Assembly (NCBI GenBank): GCA_904378095.1
Contig: CAJFHE010000009.1
Coordinates: 1-41,630, forward strand
Reading direction: 5' to 3'
Length of the DNA stretch: 41,630 nt
Source: an uncultured Clostridia bacterium
GTDB lineage: Bacteria > Bacillota > Clostridia > TANB77 > CAG-508
Part shown: piece after piece, positions 8,009 through 16,221 of the stretch
Layout: the number at the start of each line of letters is the position of its first letter
Position numbering within the stretch: the stretch's first letter is position 1
Notes under the pieces: model-generated
The model's database searches: none
What the model saw: only the letters and a program-made list of their open reading frames with translations
Told to the model about the DNA's origin: nothing
Program-made: the position numbers and the translations under genes

Positions 8009-9052
8009 ATGAAAAGCACAAAAGTTTTTGTTATAGCTTTAGTAATTCTTATAATAATTGCAGGTGCTTTACTTGCAATGAAATTTTTGGGCAATAATGC
8101 AACACAAACAGCTAATACAAATGATGGTATAAATACTAATCAAAACCAAGAAGAGCCAGAAGTGGCAATGCCAAAGACACTGTCTAGTTATTCAAGACCT
8201 ATAGCAGTAATGATAGATAATCATATAGATGCGATGCCTCAGGCAGGACTTTTAGAGGCGGACATTGTTTATGAAATAATTGTCGAAGGTGGAGAAACAA
8301 GATTGATGCTAATACTTCAGGACAAGGACTTAGATAAAATTGGACCAGTAAGAAGTGCCAGACATTATTTCTTAGATTATGCTCTAGAAAATGATGCAAT
8401 ATATGTACATTATGGCTGGAGTCCACAAGCACAAGAAGATATATCAGACTTAGGAGTAAATAATATAAATGGTATTTACGAAAGTACTAGCTCATTTTGG
8501 AGAGTAACAGACAAATATGCACCACATAATGCTGTAACAAGTACAGACAACATTCTGGATATAGCGGCAAGAAAGGGATATAGAACAGAAAAATATGACA
8601 ATGATACAGTTTTAAATTATGTAGTAACAGAAGTTAATTTAGAGAGTGGGCAAACAGCCAATACAGTAACAATACCATATTCATATGTAAACACAGTAAA
8701 ATATGAATATGACGAAGATGCAAAAGAGTATGTACGCTACTCTAGAGGAGAAAAACAAGTTGACTGGGACAGCGGCAAAACTGTAACAACAAAAAATATT
8801 ATTATAGAAAAGGCTAAAAATTCAACACTAAATGATGGCACTAGTAAAGGAAGACAAACAATAGACAACATAAAAGAATTAGATGGATACTACATAACAA
8901 ATGGAAAAGCAATTCCAATTACTTGTACAAAAACATCTAGGTCAGGTAAAACTGTTTACAAAGACTTAGAAGGTAACGAAATTGATGTAAATGACGGAAA
9001 AACTTTTATACAAATCTGCCCAGAGGATGCAAAGATTGAAATAACAGAATAA
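8009..9052 (+). CDS. DUF3048 domain protein (YerB-like), membrane-anchored
   Basis: A 347-residue extracytoplasmic protein. Residues 7-27 form a hydrophobic anchor. It lacks a lipobox Cys, so it is probably an N-terminally anchored protein rather than a lipoprotein. A Asn/Thr-rich linker follows, then the DUF3048 domain with its signature RPIAVMIDNH and PQAGLLEADIVYE, then EGGETRLMLILQ and IGPVRSARHYF. Family members such as Bacillus YerB are surface proteins of unknown activity, suspected of cell-wall functions. ATG 8009 has GAAAGGAAGG upstream. It is in the same direction as the ybeY fusion, 41 bases downstream, and precedes another anchored extracytoplasmic gene, so this part of the cluster deals with the cell envelope. 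Confidence 0.87.
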   Translation: MKSTKVFVIALVILIIIAGALLAMKFLGNNATQTANTNDGINTNQNQEEPEVAMPKTLSSYSRPIAVMIDNHIDAMPQAGLLEADIVYEIIVEGGETRLMLILQDKDLDKIGPVRSARHYFLDYALENDAIYVHYGWSPQAQEDISDLGVNNINGIYESTSSFWRVTDKYAPHNAVTSTDNILDIAARKGYRTEKYDNDTVLNYVVTEVNLESGQTANTVTIPYSYVNTVKYEYDEDAKEYVRYSRGEKQVDWDSGKTVTTKNIIIEKAKNSTLNDGTSKGRQTIDNIKELDGYYITNGKAIPITCTKTSRSGKTVYKDLEGNEIDVNDGKTFIQICPEDAKIEITE

Positions 9053-9119
9053 AAAAATAAAGACACAAGTTGCTCAAAACTTGGAGCAAAAATATAAAAA
9101 ATAAAAGGAGAGAAAAATC

Positions 9120-9710
9120 ATGGAAGAAAATAAGAGGAAAAACAATAAAACTATAATAGGAGTTGTGATAGCTATTATCGTAATAATAGCTGTTGCTGGA
9201 ATAGCGTTTGCTATATACAATAATAGTAAACCAAAAAGTAATGTACAAATAACAAGCACACAAGATATGGAAAATTTAATAAATACAGTTTATGAGGGAC
9301 AAGAAAATGTTTTACCTGGAAGTCTTATGACACAAACTATAGATATAAGTAATGCTGATATATTAAAATCTTTTACAGGACTTTCTTCAAGCGAAAATAT
9401 AGATGGAGTAGTAGTTTCAGAGCCAATGATGAGCTCACAAGCATATTCATTTGTACTTGTAAAAGTTAAAGATGGTGCAGATGCAAATGCTATAGCTAAA
9501 GAAATGTCTGAAAATATAGACACAAGAAAATGGATTTGTGTAGAAGCAGAAAAGTTATATGCTACAAGTGTTGACAATTTGGCAGTACTTGTAATGTCAA
9601 GTGATGAATGGGCAACACCAGTGTATAATAAATTAAAAGAAGTATTAGGTGCTCATGATGAAGAATATACAAAAGAAAATTCAAGTGCTTCTATGGACCA
9701 GGGAATTTAA
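9120..9710 (+). CDS. Membrane-anchored extracytoplasmic protein, DUF4358-like
   Basis: A 196-residue protein: basic N-terminus, one hydrophobic segment (about residues 12-34), then an external domain. The domain has a strand-turn pattern (SYSFVLVKVKDGADANAIAKEM near the middle, DNLAVLVMSSDEW near the end) that resembles DUF4358, a family often encoded beside DHHW proteins in clostridia. The next gene here is a DHHW protein, which supports the call. ATG 9120 is preceded by AAAGGAGAG. A terminator-like hairpin follows. Function is unknown; the assignment to DUF4358 is by pattern and context and is moderately sure. Confidence 0.65.
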   Translation: MEENKRKNNKTIIGVVIAIIVIIAVAGIAFAIYNNSKPKSNVQITSTQDMENLINTVYEGQENVLPGSLMTQTIDISNADILKSFTGLSSSENIDGVVVSEPMMSSQAYSFVLVKVKDGADANAIAKEMSENIDTRKWICVEAEKLYATSVDNLAVLVMSSDEWATPVYNKLKEVLGAHDEEYTKENSSASMDQGI

Positions 9711-9736
9711 CAAAATATGTAAAAAAATATAATTAG

Positions 9737-9763
9737 GCCTTGAAAGAAATTTCAAGGCTTTAA
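9737..9763 (+). terminator. Hairpin terminator after DUF4358-like gene
   Basis: Perfect 9-bp stem GCCTTGAAA / TTTCAAGGC with loop GAAA, followed by a short TTTAATAATA tract. The poor T-run suggests partial read-through into the downstream DHHW gene, which has its own GGAGG site. Confidence 0.6.
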
Positions 9764-9780
9764 TAATAGATGGAGGACAG

Positions 9781-10731
9781 ATGAAAAAGAAGAATTTAAT
9801 AATGATATTACTAATAATTTTAGTGATAATAATACTAGGTTTAGTAGTTTACTTTTTAAAACAAAAAGAAAATTCTAATGATGTGAATCAATCTAAACAG
9901 AATTACTATATAGTTGATGGAGCCATTTATGAAAAATTAGAAGAAGTAAATGAAAATACAATTAAAAATAATGTGAAAAAAATAAATAATATATTTGAAA
10001 ATCATTTAAATAACATGAATGTATATTTTTCTACAATTCCAAGTAAGGAGTACTATTTAGACAATGAAAATTCTGCAAACAATGAATTTAAATATATGGA
10101 AAATATGATAAAAAGTGAGTTAAACGAAAGCATAAAATATATTGAAATATCTGACACTTTGGATTTAACTAACTTTTATAAAACAGACATGCATTGGAAG
10201 CAAGAAAGCCTTGCTAAAACAGTAGAAAAACTTGAAAAAGAAATGAATGTAGAAAGCACGGAGCTAGAGTATGAAAAAGAAACTCTGGGAGATTTTTATG
10301 GAACATATTACAAAGAATTAAATGACACTACTATAGGGCCAGACGAATTAATATATCTTACAAATTCTATGATAGAAAACAGCACTGTATATAATGAGGA
10401 AAAGAATATACAAGAACCAGTGTATAATTTGCCAAAAACAGAGGAAACAAATAATAAATATGATGTGTTTTTATCTGGTGCTACAGCAATACAAGAAATA
10501 GAAAATAAATCCATTAATAATGGAAAAAAATTAATTATATTTAGAGATTCATTTGGAAGCAGCATTGTCCCACTTTTAATAAAGGATTATGGAGAGATTT
10601 TACTTGTAGATATACGATATGTAAATTCTAATCTTTTGTCAAATTATATAGATTTTAATGAATATGAAAATCAAGATGTATTATTTTTATATAATTCTAG
10701 AGTGATAAACAAATCGGGAATATTTAGGTAA
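9781..10731 (+). CDS. DHHW family protein (SGNH-like, AlgJ/AlgX-related), membrane-anchored
   Basis: A 316-residue anchored protein: hydrophobic segment at about residues 6-26, then a domain of the DHHW type, named after its motif in clostridial relatives of SGNH-fold acetyltransferase/esterase proteins. The motif here is TDMHW (residues 135-139), with Met in place of the first His. The later block FRDSFGSSIVPLL provides the Asp-Ser typical of the family, and DIRYVNSN follows. Family members are usually 350-400 residues, so this one is slightly short at its N-terminal region. ATG 9781 has TGGAGGA upstream. It may act on cell-surface polysaccharide; this is inferred from family relatives only. 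It pairs with the upstream DUF4358-like gene. Confidence 0.75.
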   Translation: MKKKNLIMILLIILVIIILGLVVYFLKQKENSNDVNQSKQNYYIVDGAIYEKLEEVNENTIKNNVKKINNIFENHLNNMNVYFSTIPSKEYYLDNENSANNEFKYMENMIKSELNESIKYIEISDTLDLTNFYKTDMHWKQESLAKTVEKLEKEMNVESTELEYEKETLGDFYGTYYKELNDTTIGPDELIYLTNSMIENSTVYNEEKNIQEPVYNLPKTEETNNKYDVFLSGATAIQEIENKSINNGKKLIIFRDSFGSSIVPLLIKDYGEILLVDIRYVNSNLLSNYIDFNEYENQDVLFLYNSRVINKSGIFR

Positions 10732-10763
10732 ATAAAAATGCCAAGTTATAGCTAAAAATCAAA

Positions 10764-10814
10764 ATAAATCAATGAATTCCAGATTCTCATTGAAACTGGA
10801 ATTTATTGATTTAT
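10764..10814. terminator. Bidirectional terminator between convergent genes
   Basis: Left arm 10764-10782 (ATAAATCAATGAATTCCAG) pairs with right arm 10796-10814, with one mismatch over 19 bp and a 13-base loop. A-rich and T-rich flanks occur on the two sides. It lies between the convergent DHHW and membrane-protein genes. Confidence 0.7.
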
Positions 10815-10826
10815 GTTTTGTTTGTT

Positions 10827-11288
10827 TCATTTTTTAAAATCATCTAGTTTCTTATTTACAATCCACACATCTACAAAATCCTTAATAGCCATTATTAGAG
10901 AAAAGATAGTTACAAATGTAACCCATAGTATTATGAAAACTGAGCAAAATGTTCCTAAATCAGCTAGCAAATAGTAAGCTAGTATGATTGGCAGAAGTGC
11001 AAAGCAAACTATTAGGGCAATCATGCAGATAACTTTAGCAAGTATTTTTCTTTCTTTTTCAAATATTTTTTCATAAGAAATTTGATAAGCAATTATAGCA
11101 ATAAACATTGCTATTGCTATTACTAAAAATTCTTTAAGCAATACGGAGAAATCTCTTAAAATCTCCATTTGAGCGACATACACTTCTTCACCTAAAAACA
11201 AATACATAAATGAATATACAAGTAATATCGTAAATGCACTTAAAGGTAATGAACTTAAAGACACTAAAATTTTTCTTAACAATTTCAT
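10827..11288 (-). CDS. Four-helix membrane protein paired with LytTR regulator (DUF3021-like)
   Basis: A 153-residue integral membrane protein with four hydrophobic segments (about residues 10-32, 50-70, 82-107 and 112-137) separated by short charged loops. It starts 18 bases after the LytTR gene behind AGGAGG, so it is translated from the same mRNA. Small four-span proteins of the DUF3021 type are regularly encoded next to stand-alone LytTR regulators. In streptococcal LytTR regulatory systems (HdrRM, BrsRM) the membrane partner inhibits the regulator. That role is inferred here. No catalytic motif is visible. The exact Pfam family is uncertain. Confidence 0.65.
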   Translation of the reverse strand: MKLLRKILVSLSSLPLSAFTILLVYSFMYLFLGEEVYVAQMEILRDFSVLLKEFLVIAIAMFIAIIAYQISYEKIFEKERKILAKVICMIALIVCFALLPIILAYYLLADLGTFCSVFIILWVTFVTIFSLIMAIKDFVDVWIVNKKLDDFKK

Positions 11289-11306
11289 AACTAAAACCTC
11301 CTATCA

Positions 11307-11747
11307 TTATAAATTTAAATATTCCTTAATCTTTTTTATAAATCTTCTTGACGCATATGTATAAGTACCATTTAAGAAATTTATTTTTATTGTCCCCAAA
11401 AATGCAAAGTCTAAATTTTTTACTTTCTTTAAATTAATAATTTCAGAATTTGAAATCCTAATAAAATTCCTATTTATCAATAAATTTTCTAGTTCATATA
11501 GCTTGTACTTCACATTATAGTTATTATCCGATGTTTTAGCATAAACTTTTCCGTTTTCAGAATAAAATAAATATATATCTTGTAAATCTAGAATGTATAA
11601 TTTATCATTTAAAAATCCATGTAATGAAAACATATTTGAATTTTTAATCTGATTAACTAAGTTTGAAATATCATTTGATACATTATCTGTATATATTACC
11701 ACTTTAGGCTCAGAATATTTTGAATTTACAACTATTTCAACATTCAT
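11307..11747 (-). CDS. Stand-alone LytTR DNA-binding regulator
   Basis: A 146-residue protein without a receiver domain. Residues 45-146 form a LytTR DNA-binding domain: DLQDIYLFYSENGKVYAKT, then YELENLLINRNFIRISNSEIINLKKVKNL, ending NGTYTYASRRFIKKIKEYL. These are the alternating strands and the conserved F-I-R-I-S and SRR positions of the domain. The first 40 residues form a short extension. The gene is transcribed divergently from the hydrogenase operon, with 204 bases between. It leads a two-gene unit with the membrane protein, which matches the known regulator-inhibitor layout of LytTR regulatory systems; such systems usually autoregulate. ATG 11747 has AAAGGAGAT upstream on its strand. 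Confidence 0.85.
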   Translation of the reverse strand: MNVEIVVNSKYSEPKVVIYTDNVSNDISNLVNQIKNSNMFSLHGFLNDKLYILDLQDIYLFYSENGKVYAKTSDNNYNVKYKLYELENLLINRNFIRISNSEIINLKKVKNLDFAFLGTIKINFLNGTYTYASRRFIKKIKEYLNL

Positions 11748-11783
11748 GTGTTTTATCTCCTTTCATTTGTATGTATTAAACAT

Positions 11784-11789
11784 ATTATA
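11784..11789 (-). promoter_or_regulatory. Minus-10 element for the LytTR operon
   Basis: TATAAT on the minus strand, 37 bases upstream of the LytTR start codon. No good -35 hexamer stands at 17 bases, which would fit an activator-dependent promoter; that is inference. Confidence 0.45.
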
Positions 11790-11883
11790 GCAGTAAAATC
11801 AATATAAGTCACAAAAAATAAATAATCGGTAGGATTTTTGAAATAAGTGGTATAAAATGAGAAGAAAAAATGTCGAAAATTCA

Positions 11884-11912
11884 TTGTACAAAACAAATCT
11901 ATTTGATATAAT
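11884..11912 (+). promoter_or_regulatory. Sigma-A promoter of the hydrogenase operon
   Basis: TTGTAC at 11884-11889, a 17-base spacer and a perfect TATAAT at 11907-11912, forty bases before the NuoE-like start codon. Confidence 0.7.
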
Positions 11913-11951
11913 ACAAGCATATAATTAACGGAAAGGAAGTAATGAAAAAAG

Positions 11952-12437
11952 ATGTGTGAATGTGTAGAAAATAAAATAAGGCAAGAAGTAAATGAATTAA
12001 TGCAACCATACAAGCAAGAAAAAGATAATTTAATTCAAATTTTAAATGACATTCAAGAAAGGTACGGACATATTCCTAAAGTTGCACAAGAAGAAGTTTC
12101 AAAATATTTAGGAGTGCCAATGGCAGAAATATATGGAGTAATAACATTTTATGCTAGATTTACATTAGAGCCAAAAGGAAAATATAATATTTCTGTATGT
12201 TTAGGAACAGCATGTTTTGTAAAGGGCTCACAAGCCATACTAGATAGATTAAAAGAAAGACTAAATTTAGAAGAAGGAAAAACCAGCGCAGATGGCAAGT
12301 TTTCAATAGATACCACAAGATGTGTTGGGGCATGTGGCATAGCACCTGTATTTACTGTAAATGATGAAGTATATGGGCATGCGACTGTGAAGAAGTTGGA
12401 CGAGGTTTTAGACCAACTTGAAAAAATTGAAAAATAA
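11952..12437 (+). CDS. hydC: NuoE-like [2Fe-2S] subunit of NADH-dependent [FeFe] hydrogenase
   Basis: A 161-residue thioredoxin-fold ferredoxin subunit, homologous to complex I NuoE and to HydC/HndA of NAD(P)-linked hydrogenases. Its four cluster ligands are visible: C-LGTA-C near residue 88 and C-VGA-C near residue 124, the usual Cx4C ... Cx3C arrangement. An N-terminal helical bundle (NLIQILNDIQERYGHIP) is typical. The start is ATG 11952; an upstream ATG at 11942 stops after five codons. GGAAAGGAAG lies at about 11930-11939, a rather long spacing. It is the first gene of a three-gene operon with the NuoF-like and hydrogenase subunits, driven by the promoter at 11884. Confidence 0.9.
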   Translation: MCECVENKIRQEVNELMQPYKQEKDNLIQILNDIQERYGHIPKVAQEEVSKYLGVPMAEIYGVITFYARFTLEPKGKYNISVCLGTACFVKGSQAILDRLKERLNLEEGKTSADGKFSIDTTRCVGACGIAPVFTVNDEVYGHATVKKLDEVLDQLEKIEK

Positions 12438-12472
12438 AAAAGATAAACCAATATAGTCAAAGGAGGGCTTGA

Positions 12473-14329
12473 ATGAAAACAGTAGAAGAATTAAATAAAA
12501 TTAGAGCAGAGAAAAGAATAGAATTAGATTTGCGTAAAAATACAAATGCAGATACTAGAGAAAAACATATTCTAGTATGTCAAGGAACAGGGTGCACATC
12601 TTCCAAGTCACCACAAATACTAGAAAATTTTAAAAAGATTATTGAAGAAAAAGGTATAAAAAATGTGCGTGTAATAAAAACTGGATGCTTTGGTTTATGC
12701 GCAAAAGGACCAATAGTTATAATTCGTCCAGAAGATACTTTTTATGCTCAAGTTACGCCCGAGGATTGCGAAGAAATTATACAATCACACATAATAGAAG
12801 GAAAAGTAGTAGACAGGCTACTTTGCAAAGATATAGATGGCACAAAAGTTACTAAGCTTGATGACTTAACATTTTACAAAAAACAAAAAAGAATTGCACT
12901 AAAAAACTGCGGTGTTATCAATCCAGAAGATATTGACGAATATATTGCGTTTGATGGATATAGAGCATTAGCAAGAGTACTAATTGAAATGACACAAGAT
13001 GAAGTAATAGAGACAATAGATAAATCTGGTTTAAGAGGTAGAGGAGGAGCTGGATTCCCAACAGGCAAAAAGTGGAGAGCTACCAAAGATGCAAAAGGCG
13101 ACACAAAATATGTTGTATGTAATGCAGACGAGGGAGACCCAGGAGCATTTATGGATAGAAGCATACTAGAAGGTGACCCACATGCAGTATTAGAAGCAAT
13201 GGAAATAGCGGGATATGCAGTAGGAGCAGAAAAAGGATACATATATGTTAGAGCAGAGTATCCAATTGCAGTACATAGACTTCAAATCGCTATAGACCAA
13301 GCTAGAGAATATGGAATATTAGGGAAAAATATCTTTGGAACAGACTTTAGTTTCGATATAGAAATAAGACTTGGTGCAGGAGCATTTGTTTGTGGAGAAG
13401 AAACTGCACTACTAGAATCAATAGAAGGAAGACGTGGTCAACCAAGAGTAAAACCACCATATCCAGCACAATCTGGATTATGGGGATGCCCAACATTAAT
13501 CAATAATGTTGAGACTTATGCAAATGTTGCACAAATAATACTAAAAGGTGCAGATTGGTATTCAGCAATAGGAACAGCTACATCAAAAGGAACCAAGGTA
13601 TTTGCATTAGGTGGAAATGTAAATAATGTTGGACTAGTGGAAGTGCCAATGGGAACAACATTAAGAGAGATAGTATTTGACATCGGTGGAGGAATTCCAA
13701 ATGGTAGAGAATTTAAAGCTGCTCAAACAGGAGGACCATCAGGTGGATGTATTCCAAAAGAGCATTTGGATACACCAATTGATTATGAATCATTAAAAGA
13801 AATAGGCTCAATGATGGGCTCAGGTGGACTTATAGTAATGGACGATACTAAATGTATGGTATGCTTAGCAAAATTCTATTTACAATTTACAGTTAGCGAA
13901 AGCTGTGGTAAGTGCACACCTTGTAGAATAGGAACAAAGAGAATGCTAGAAATTCTAGAGAGATTATGTAGTGGAGAAGGAGACGAATACGACATATATA
14001 AGCTAGAAAAATTAGCAGCGAACATTAAAAAAGCAAGTATATGTGGACTTGGACAAAGTGCACCAAACCCAGTAATAAGTACAATGAAATACTTTAGAGA
14101 AGAATTTAGACAACATGCTATAGAAAAAGAGTGTAAAGCAATGGAATGTAAAGCACTATCTAGAATAGAAATAGATGAAGAAAAGTGCAAATCATGTGGA
14201 TTATGCCAGAAAAATTGCCCAGTAAATGCAATTGAGGGAGAAGGAAGAGAAAAGAGACACATAAATCAAGACAAGTGCATTAAGTGTACTACTTGTATAC
14301 GCTCTTGTCCATTCCACGCAATTGGCTAA
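12473..14329 (+). CDS. hydB: NuoF-like NADH/FMN subunit of electron-bifurcating-type [FeFe] hydrogenase
   Basis: A 618-residue protein that oxidises or reduces NAD(P)H and passes electrons to the hydrogenase. Domain order: an N-terminal thioredoxin-like [2Fe-2S] domain (CQGTGC ... CFGLC, residues about 35-85); the NuoF core with the NADH/FMN loop GRGGAGFPTGKKW and NADEGDPGAF; the [4Fe-4S] site SCGKCTPCRIGT; and a C-terminal pair of [4Fe-4S] clusters (CKSCGLCQKNCP and CIKCTTCIRSCP). This is the architecture of HydB/HndC in trimeric bifurcating hydrogenases. ATG 12473 has AAAGGAGGG upstream. The stop codon is followed within one base by a palindromic repeat. True bifurcation with ferredoxin is inferred from subunit make-up. 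Confidence 0.93.
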   Translation: MKTVEELNKIRAEKRIELDLRKNTNADTREKHILVCQGTGCTSSKSPQILENFKKIIEEKGIKNVRVIKTGCFGLCAKGPIVIIRPEDTFYAQVTPEDCEEIIQSHIIEGKVVDRLLCKDIDGTKVTKLDDLTFYKKQKRIALKNCGVINPEDIDEYIAFDGYRALARVLIEMTQDEVIETIDKSGLRGRGGAGFPTGKKWRATKDAKGDTKYVVCNADEGDPGAFMDRSILEGDPHAVLEAMEIAGYAVGAEKGYIYVRAEYPIAVHRLQIAIDQAREYGILGKNIFGTDFSFDIEIRLGAGAFVCGEETALLESIEGRRGQPRVKPPYPAQSGLWGCPTLINNVETYANVAQIILKGADWYSAIGTATSKGTKVFALGGNVNNVGLVEVPMGTTLREIVFDIGGGIPNGREFKAAQTGGPSGGCIPKEHLDTPIDYESLKEIGSMMGSGGLIVMDDTKCMVCLAKFYLQFTVSESCGKCTPCRIGTKRMLEILERLCSGEGDEYDIYKLEKLAANIKKASICGLGQSAPNPVISTMKYFREEFRQHAIEKECKAMECKALSRIEIDEEKCKSCGLCQKNCPVNAIEGEGREKRHINQDKCIKCTTCIRSCPFHAIG

Positions 14330-14386
14330 TGTCGCTATAGGAACAGGCCTAAAAACGACAAAGTTGTCGTTTTGGGGACAGACCTA
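14330..14386 (-). repeat. REP-like palindromic repeat, GGTCTGTCC family, copy 2
   Basis: Reverse-oriented copy of the element at 4062: it reads TGTCGCTATAGGAACAGGCC, then the AAACGACAA / TTGTCGTTT stem, then GGGGACAGACC. It starts at the base after the hydB stop codon and ends 11 bases before the hydA ribosome binding site. Confidence 0.85.
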
Positions 14387-14407
14387 TGGTATAAAAAGGA
14401 GGAAATG

Positions 14408-16147
14408 ATGGTTAATTTAAAAATAGATGATAAAAAAGTATGTGTTCCAGAAGGAACGACCATATTGGATGCAGCAAAACAAGCAGGAATAGATATTCCA
14501 ACATTGTGCTTTTTGAAAGATATAAACGAAGTTGGAGATTGCAGAATGTGCATTGTAGAAGTTGAAGGTAGACGCGGTTTTGCTACTTCTTGCATACAAA
14601 CTGTGGAAGAGGGAATGGTAGTTCATACCCATACTCCAAATGTGTTAGAGGCAAGACACATGATTTTGGATTTGATTATTTCTAATCATTCTAAGGATTG
14701 CCTAACTTGTACACGTTCTGGTAATTGCGAGCTTCAAGATTTAGCTATTAAGTTTAATGTACTAGATATTGAATTCCAGGGAGAAAGAACAGAGCATAAA
14801 ATAGATGACAAGTCTCCATCCATTGTTAGAGATTTTAATAAATGTATTTTATGTAGAAGATGTGTTGCAACTTGTAAAAATGTACAAAATATAGGCGCAA
14901 TTGATTGTATTGGAAGAGGTTTTGAATCTTGTATTTCTACAACTTATGACCATAGCTTAAATGATGTTAATTGTACTTTCTGTGGACAATGTATTGAAGC
15001 TTGCCCAACTGGTGCACTTCATGAAAAGGAAAATATAAATGATGTGTGGGCTAAGTTAAAAGACCCAGATACTTTTGTGGTAGTGCAAACAGCTCCATCA
15101 GTTAGAGTGGCGCTTGGAGAAGAGTTTGGAATGGAGATAGGTACAAATGTTACTGGTAAAATGGTATCTGCACTAAAGCACTTAGGATTTGATAAGGTTT
15201 TTGATACAAATACAGGAGCAGATTTTACAATTATGGAAGAGGCTACTGAATTTGTAAAAAGATTTAAAGAAAATGATAATCTACCAATGACTACATCTTG
15301 CTGCCCAGGCTGGGTACGTTTTGCAGAAATGGAGTATCCAGAAAATTTACCACATTTATCAAGTTGTAAATCACCACATCAGATGTTTGGAGCAATTATT
15401 AAATCATATTATGCAGAAAAAAATAATATTGATCCAAGTAAGATTTATGTTGTTTCTGTAATGCCATGTATAGCCAAAAAATATGAAAGCAAAAGAGAAG
15501 AAATGGAAGTAGATGGAATAAGAGATGTAGATGCAGTTATTACAACTCGTGAGCTTTCAAGAATGATTAAACAAGCAAATATCGAATTTGATAAATTAGA
15601 GGACGATACTTTCGATAATCCAATGGGAGAAGCTACTGGTGCAGCAGCAATATTTGGTGTAACAGGTGGAGTTATGGAAGCTGCACTTCGTACAGCTTAT
15701 GAGTTAATTACAGGAGAAGAGTTACAGAAGCTAGAGTTTGAAGATATTAGAGGAGAAAAGGGCATTAAAAAAGCAACTGTAAAAATAGGTGACAAAGATG
15801 TGAAAGTTGCAGTGACACATGGATTAAAAAATGCAAGAAAAATTATGGAAGAAATAAAGAATGGGACAGCAGATTATAGTTTTGTAGAAGTAATGGCATG
15901 CCCAGGAGGCTGCATCATGGGTGGAGGACAGCCTATAAAGAATTCAAAAATAAGAATGACTACAGATGTAGGGGCAAAAAGAGCTGCAGCTATGTATTCA
16001 ATAGATGAAAGAAGCACAATAAGAAAATCTCATGAAAACCCTGTACTAAAGCAAATTTACAAAGACTACATAGGAAAACCAGGAGAGCATAAAGCGCATG
16101 AGTTGTTACATACGCATTATACACCAATGGAAGAATATAGAATATAG
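14408..16147 (+). CDS. hydA: [FeFe] hydrogenase catalytic subunit
   Basis: A 579-residue hydrogenase that interconverts protons and H2 at the H-cluster. N-terminal [2Fe-2S] domain (CFLKDINEVGDCRMC), then the His-ligated [4Fe-4S] site (HSKDCLTC ... C), then two [4Fe-4S] clusters (CILCRRCVATC and CTFCGQCIEAC). H-cluster motifs are complete: L1 TTSCCPGW, L2 MPCIAKKYE and L3 EVMACPGGCIMGGGQP. A small-subunit-like C-terminus follows (YKDYIGKPGEHKAHELLHTHY). Start: ATG 14408 sits five bases after AGGAGG (14397-14402); the adjacent ATG 14405 is too close. With the two upstream subunits it forms a trimeric NAD(P)H-linked enzyme, expected to be cytosolic and to dispose of fermentation electrons as H2. 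Confidence 0.95.
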   Translation: MVNLKIDDKKVCVPEGTTILDAAKQAGIDIPTLCFLKDINEVGDCRMCIVEVEGRRGFATSCIQTVEEGMVVHTHTPNVLEARHMILDLIISNHSKDCLTCTRSGNCELQDLAIKFNVLDIEFQGERTEHKIDDKSPSIVRDFNKCILCRRCVATCKNVQNIGAIDCIGRGFESCISTTYDHSLNDVNCTFCGQCIEACPTGALHEKENINDVWAKLKDPDTFVVVQTAPSVRVALGEEFGMEIGTNVTGKMVSALKHLGFDKVFDTNTGADFTIMEEATEFVKRFKENDNLPMTTSCCPGWVRFAEMEYPENLPHLSSCKSPHQMFGAIIKSYYAEKNNIDPSKIYVVSVMPCIAKKYESKREEMEVDGIRDVDAVITTRELSRMIKQANIEFDKLEDDTFDNPMGEATGAAAIFGVTGGVMEAALRTAYELITGEELQKLEFEDIRGEKGIKKATVKIGDKDVKVAVTHGLKNARKIMEEIKNGTADYSFVEVMACPGGCIMGGGQPIKNSKIRMTTDVGAKRAAAMYSIDERSTIRKSHENPVLKQIYKDYIGKPGEHKAHELLHTHYTPMEEYRI

Positions 16148-16221
16148 ACAATTTTAATTAGAATGCCCTTGCACGGACTTGATGTCTAATATAAACAGTA
16201 ACAAGATAAAAGGGGAAACAA

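Noticed and set aside
9070-9089. TTGCTC / GAGCAA hairpin before the DUF4358-like gene
   Set aside because: Only six base pairs with no T-run; too short to claim as terminator or repeat.
16148-16221. Gap between hydA and the membrane glycosyltransferase gene
   Set aside because: No terminator, repeat or promoter that I could support.
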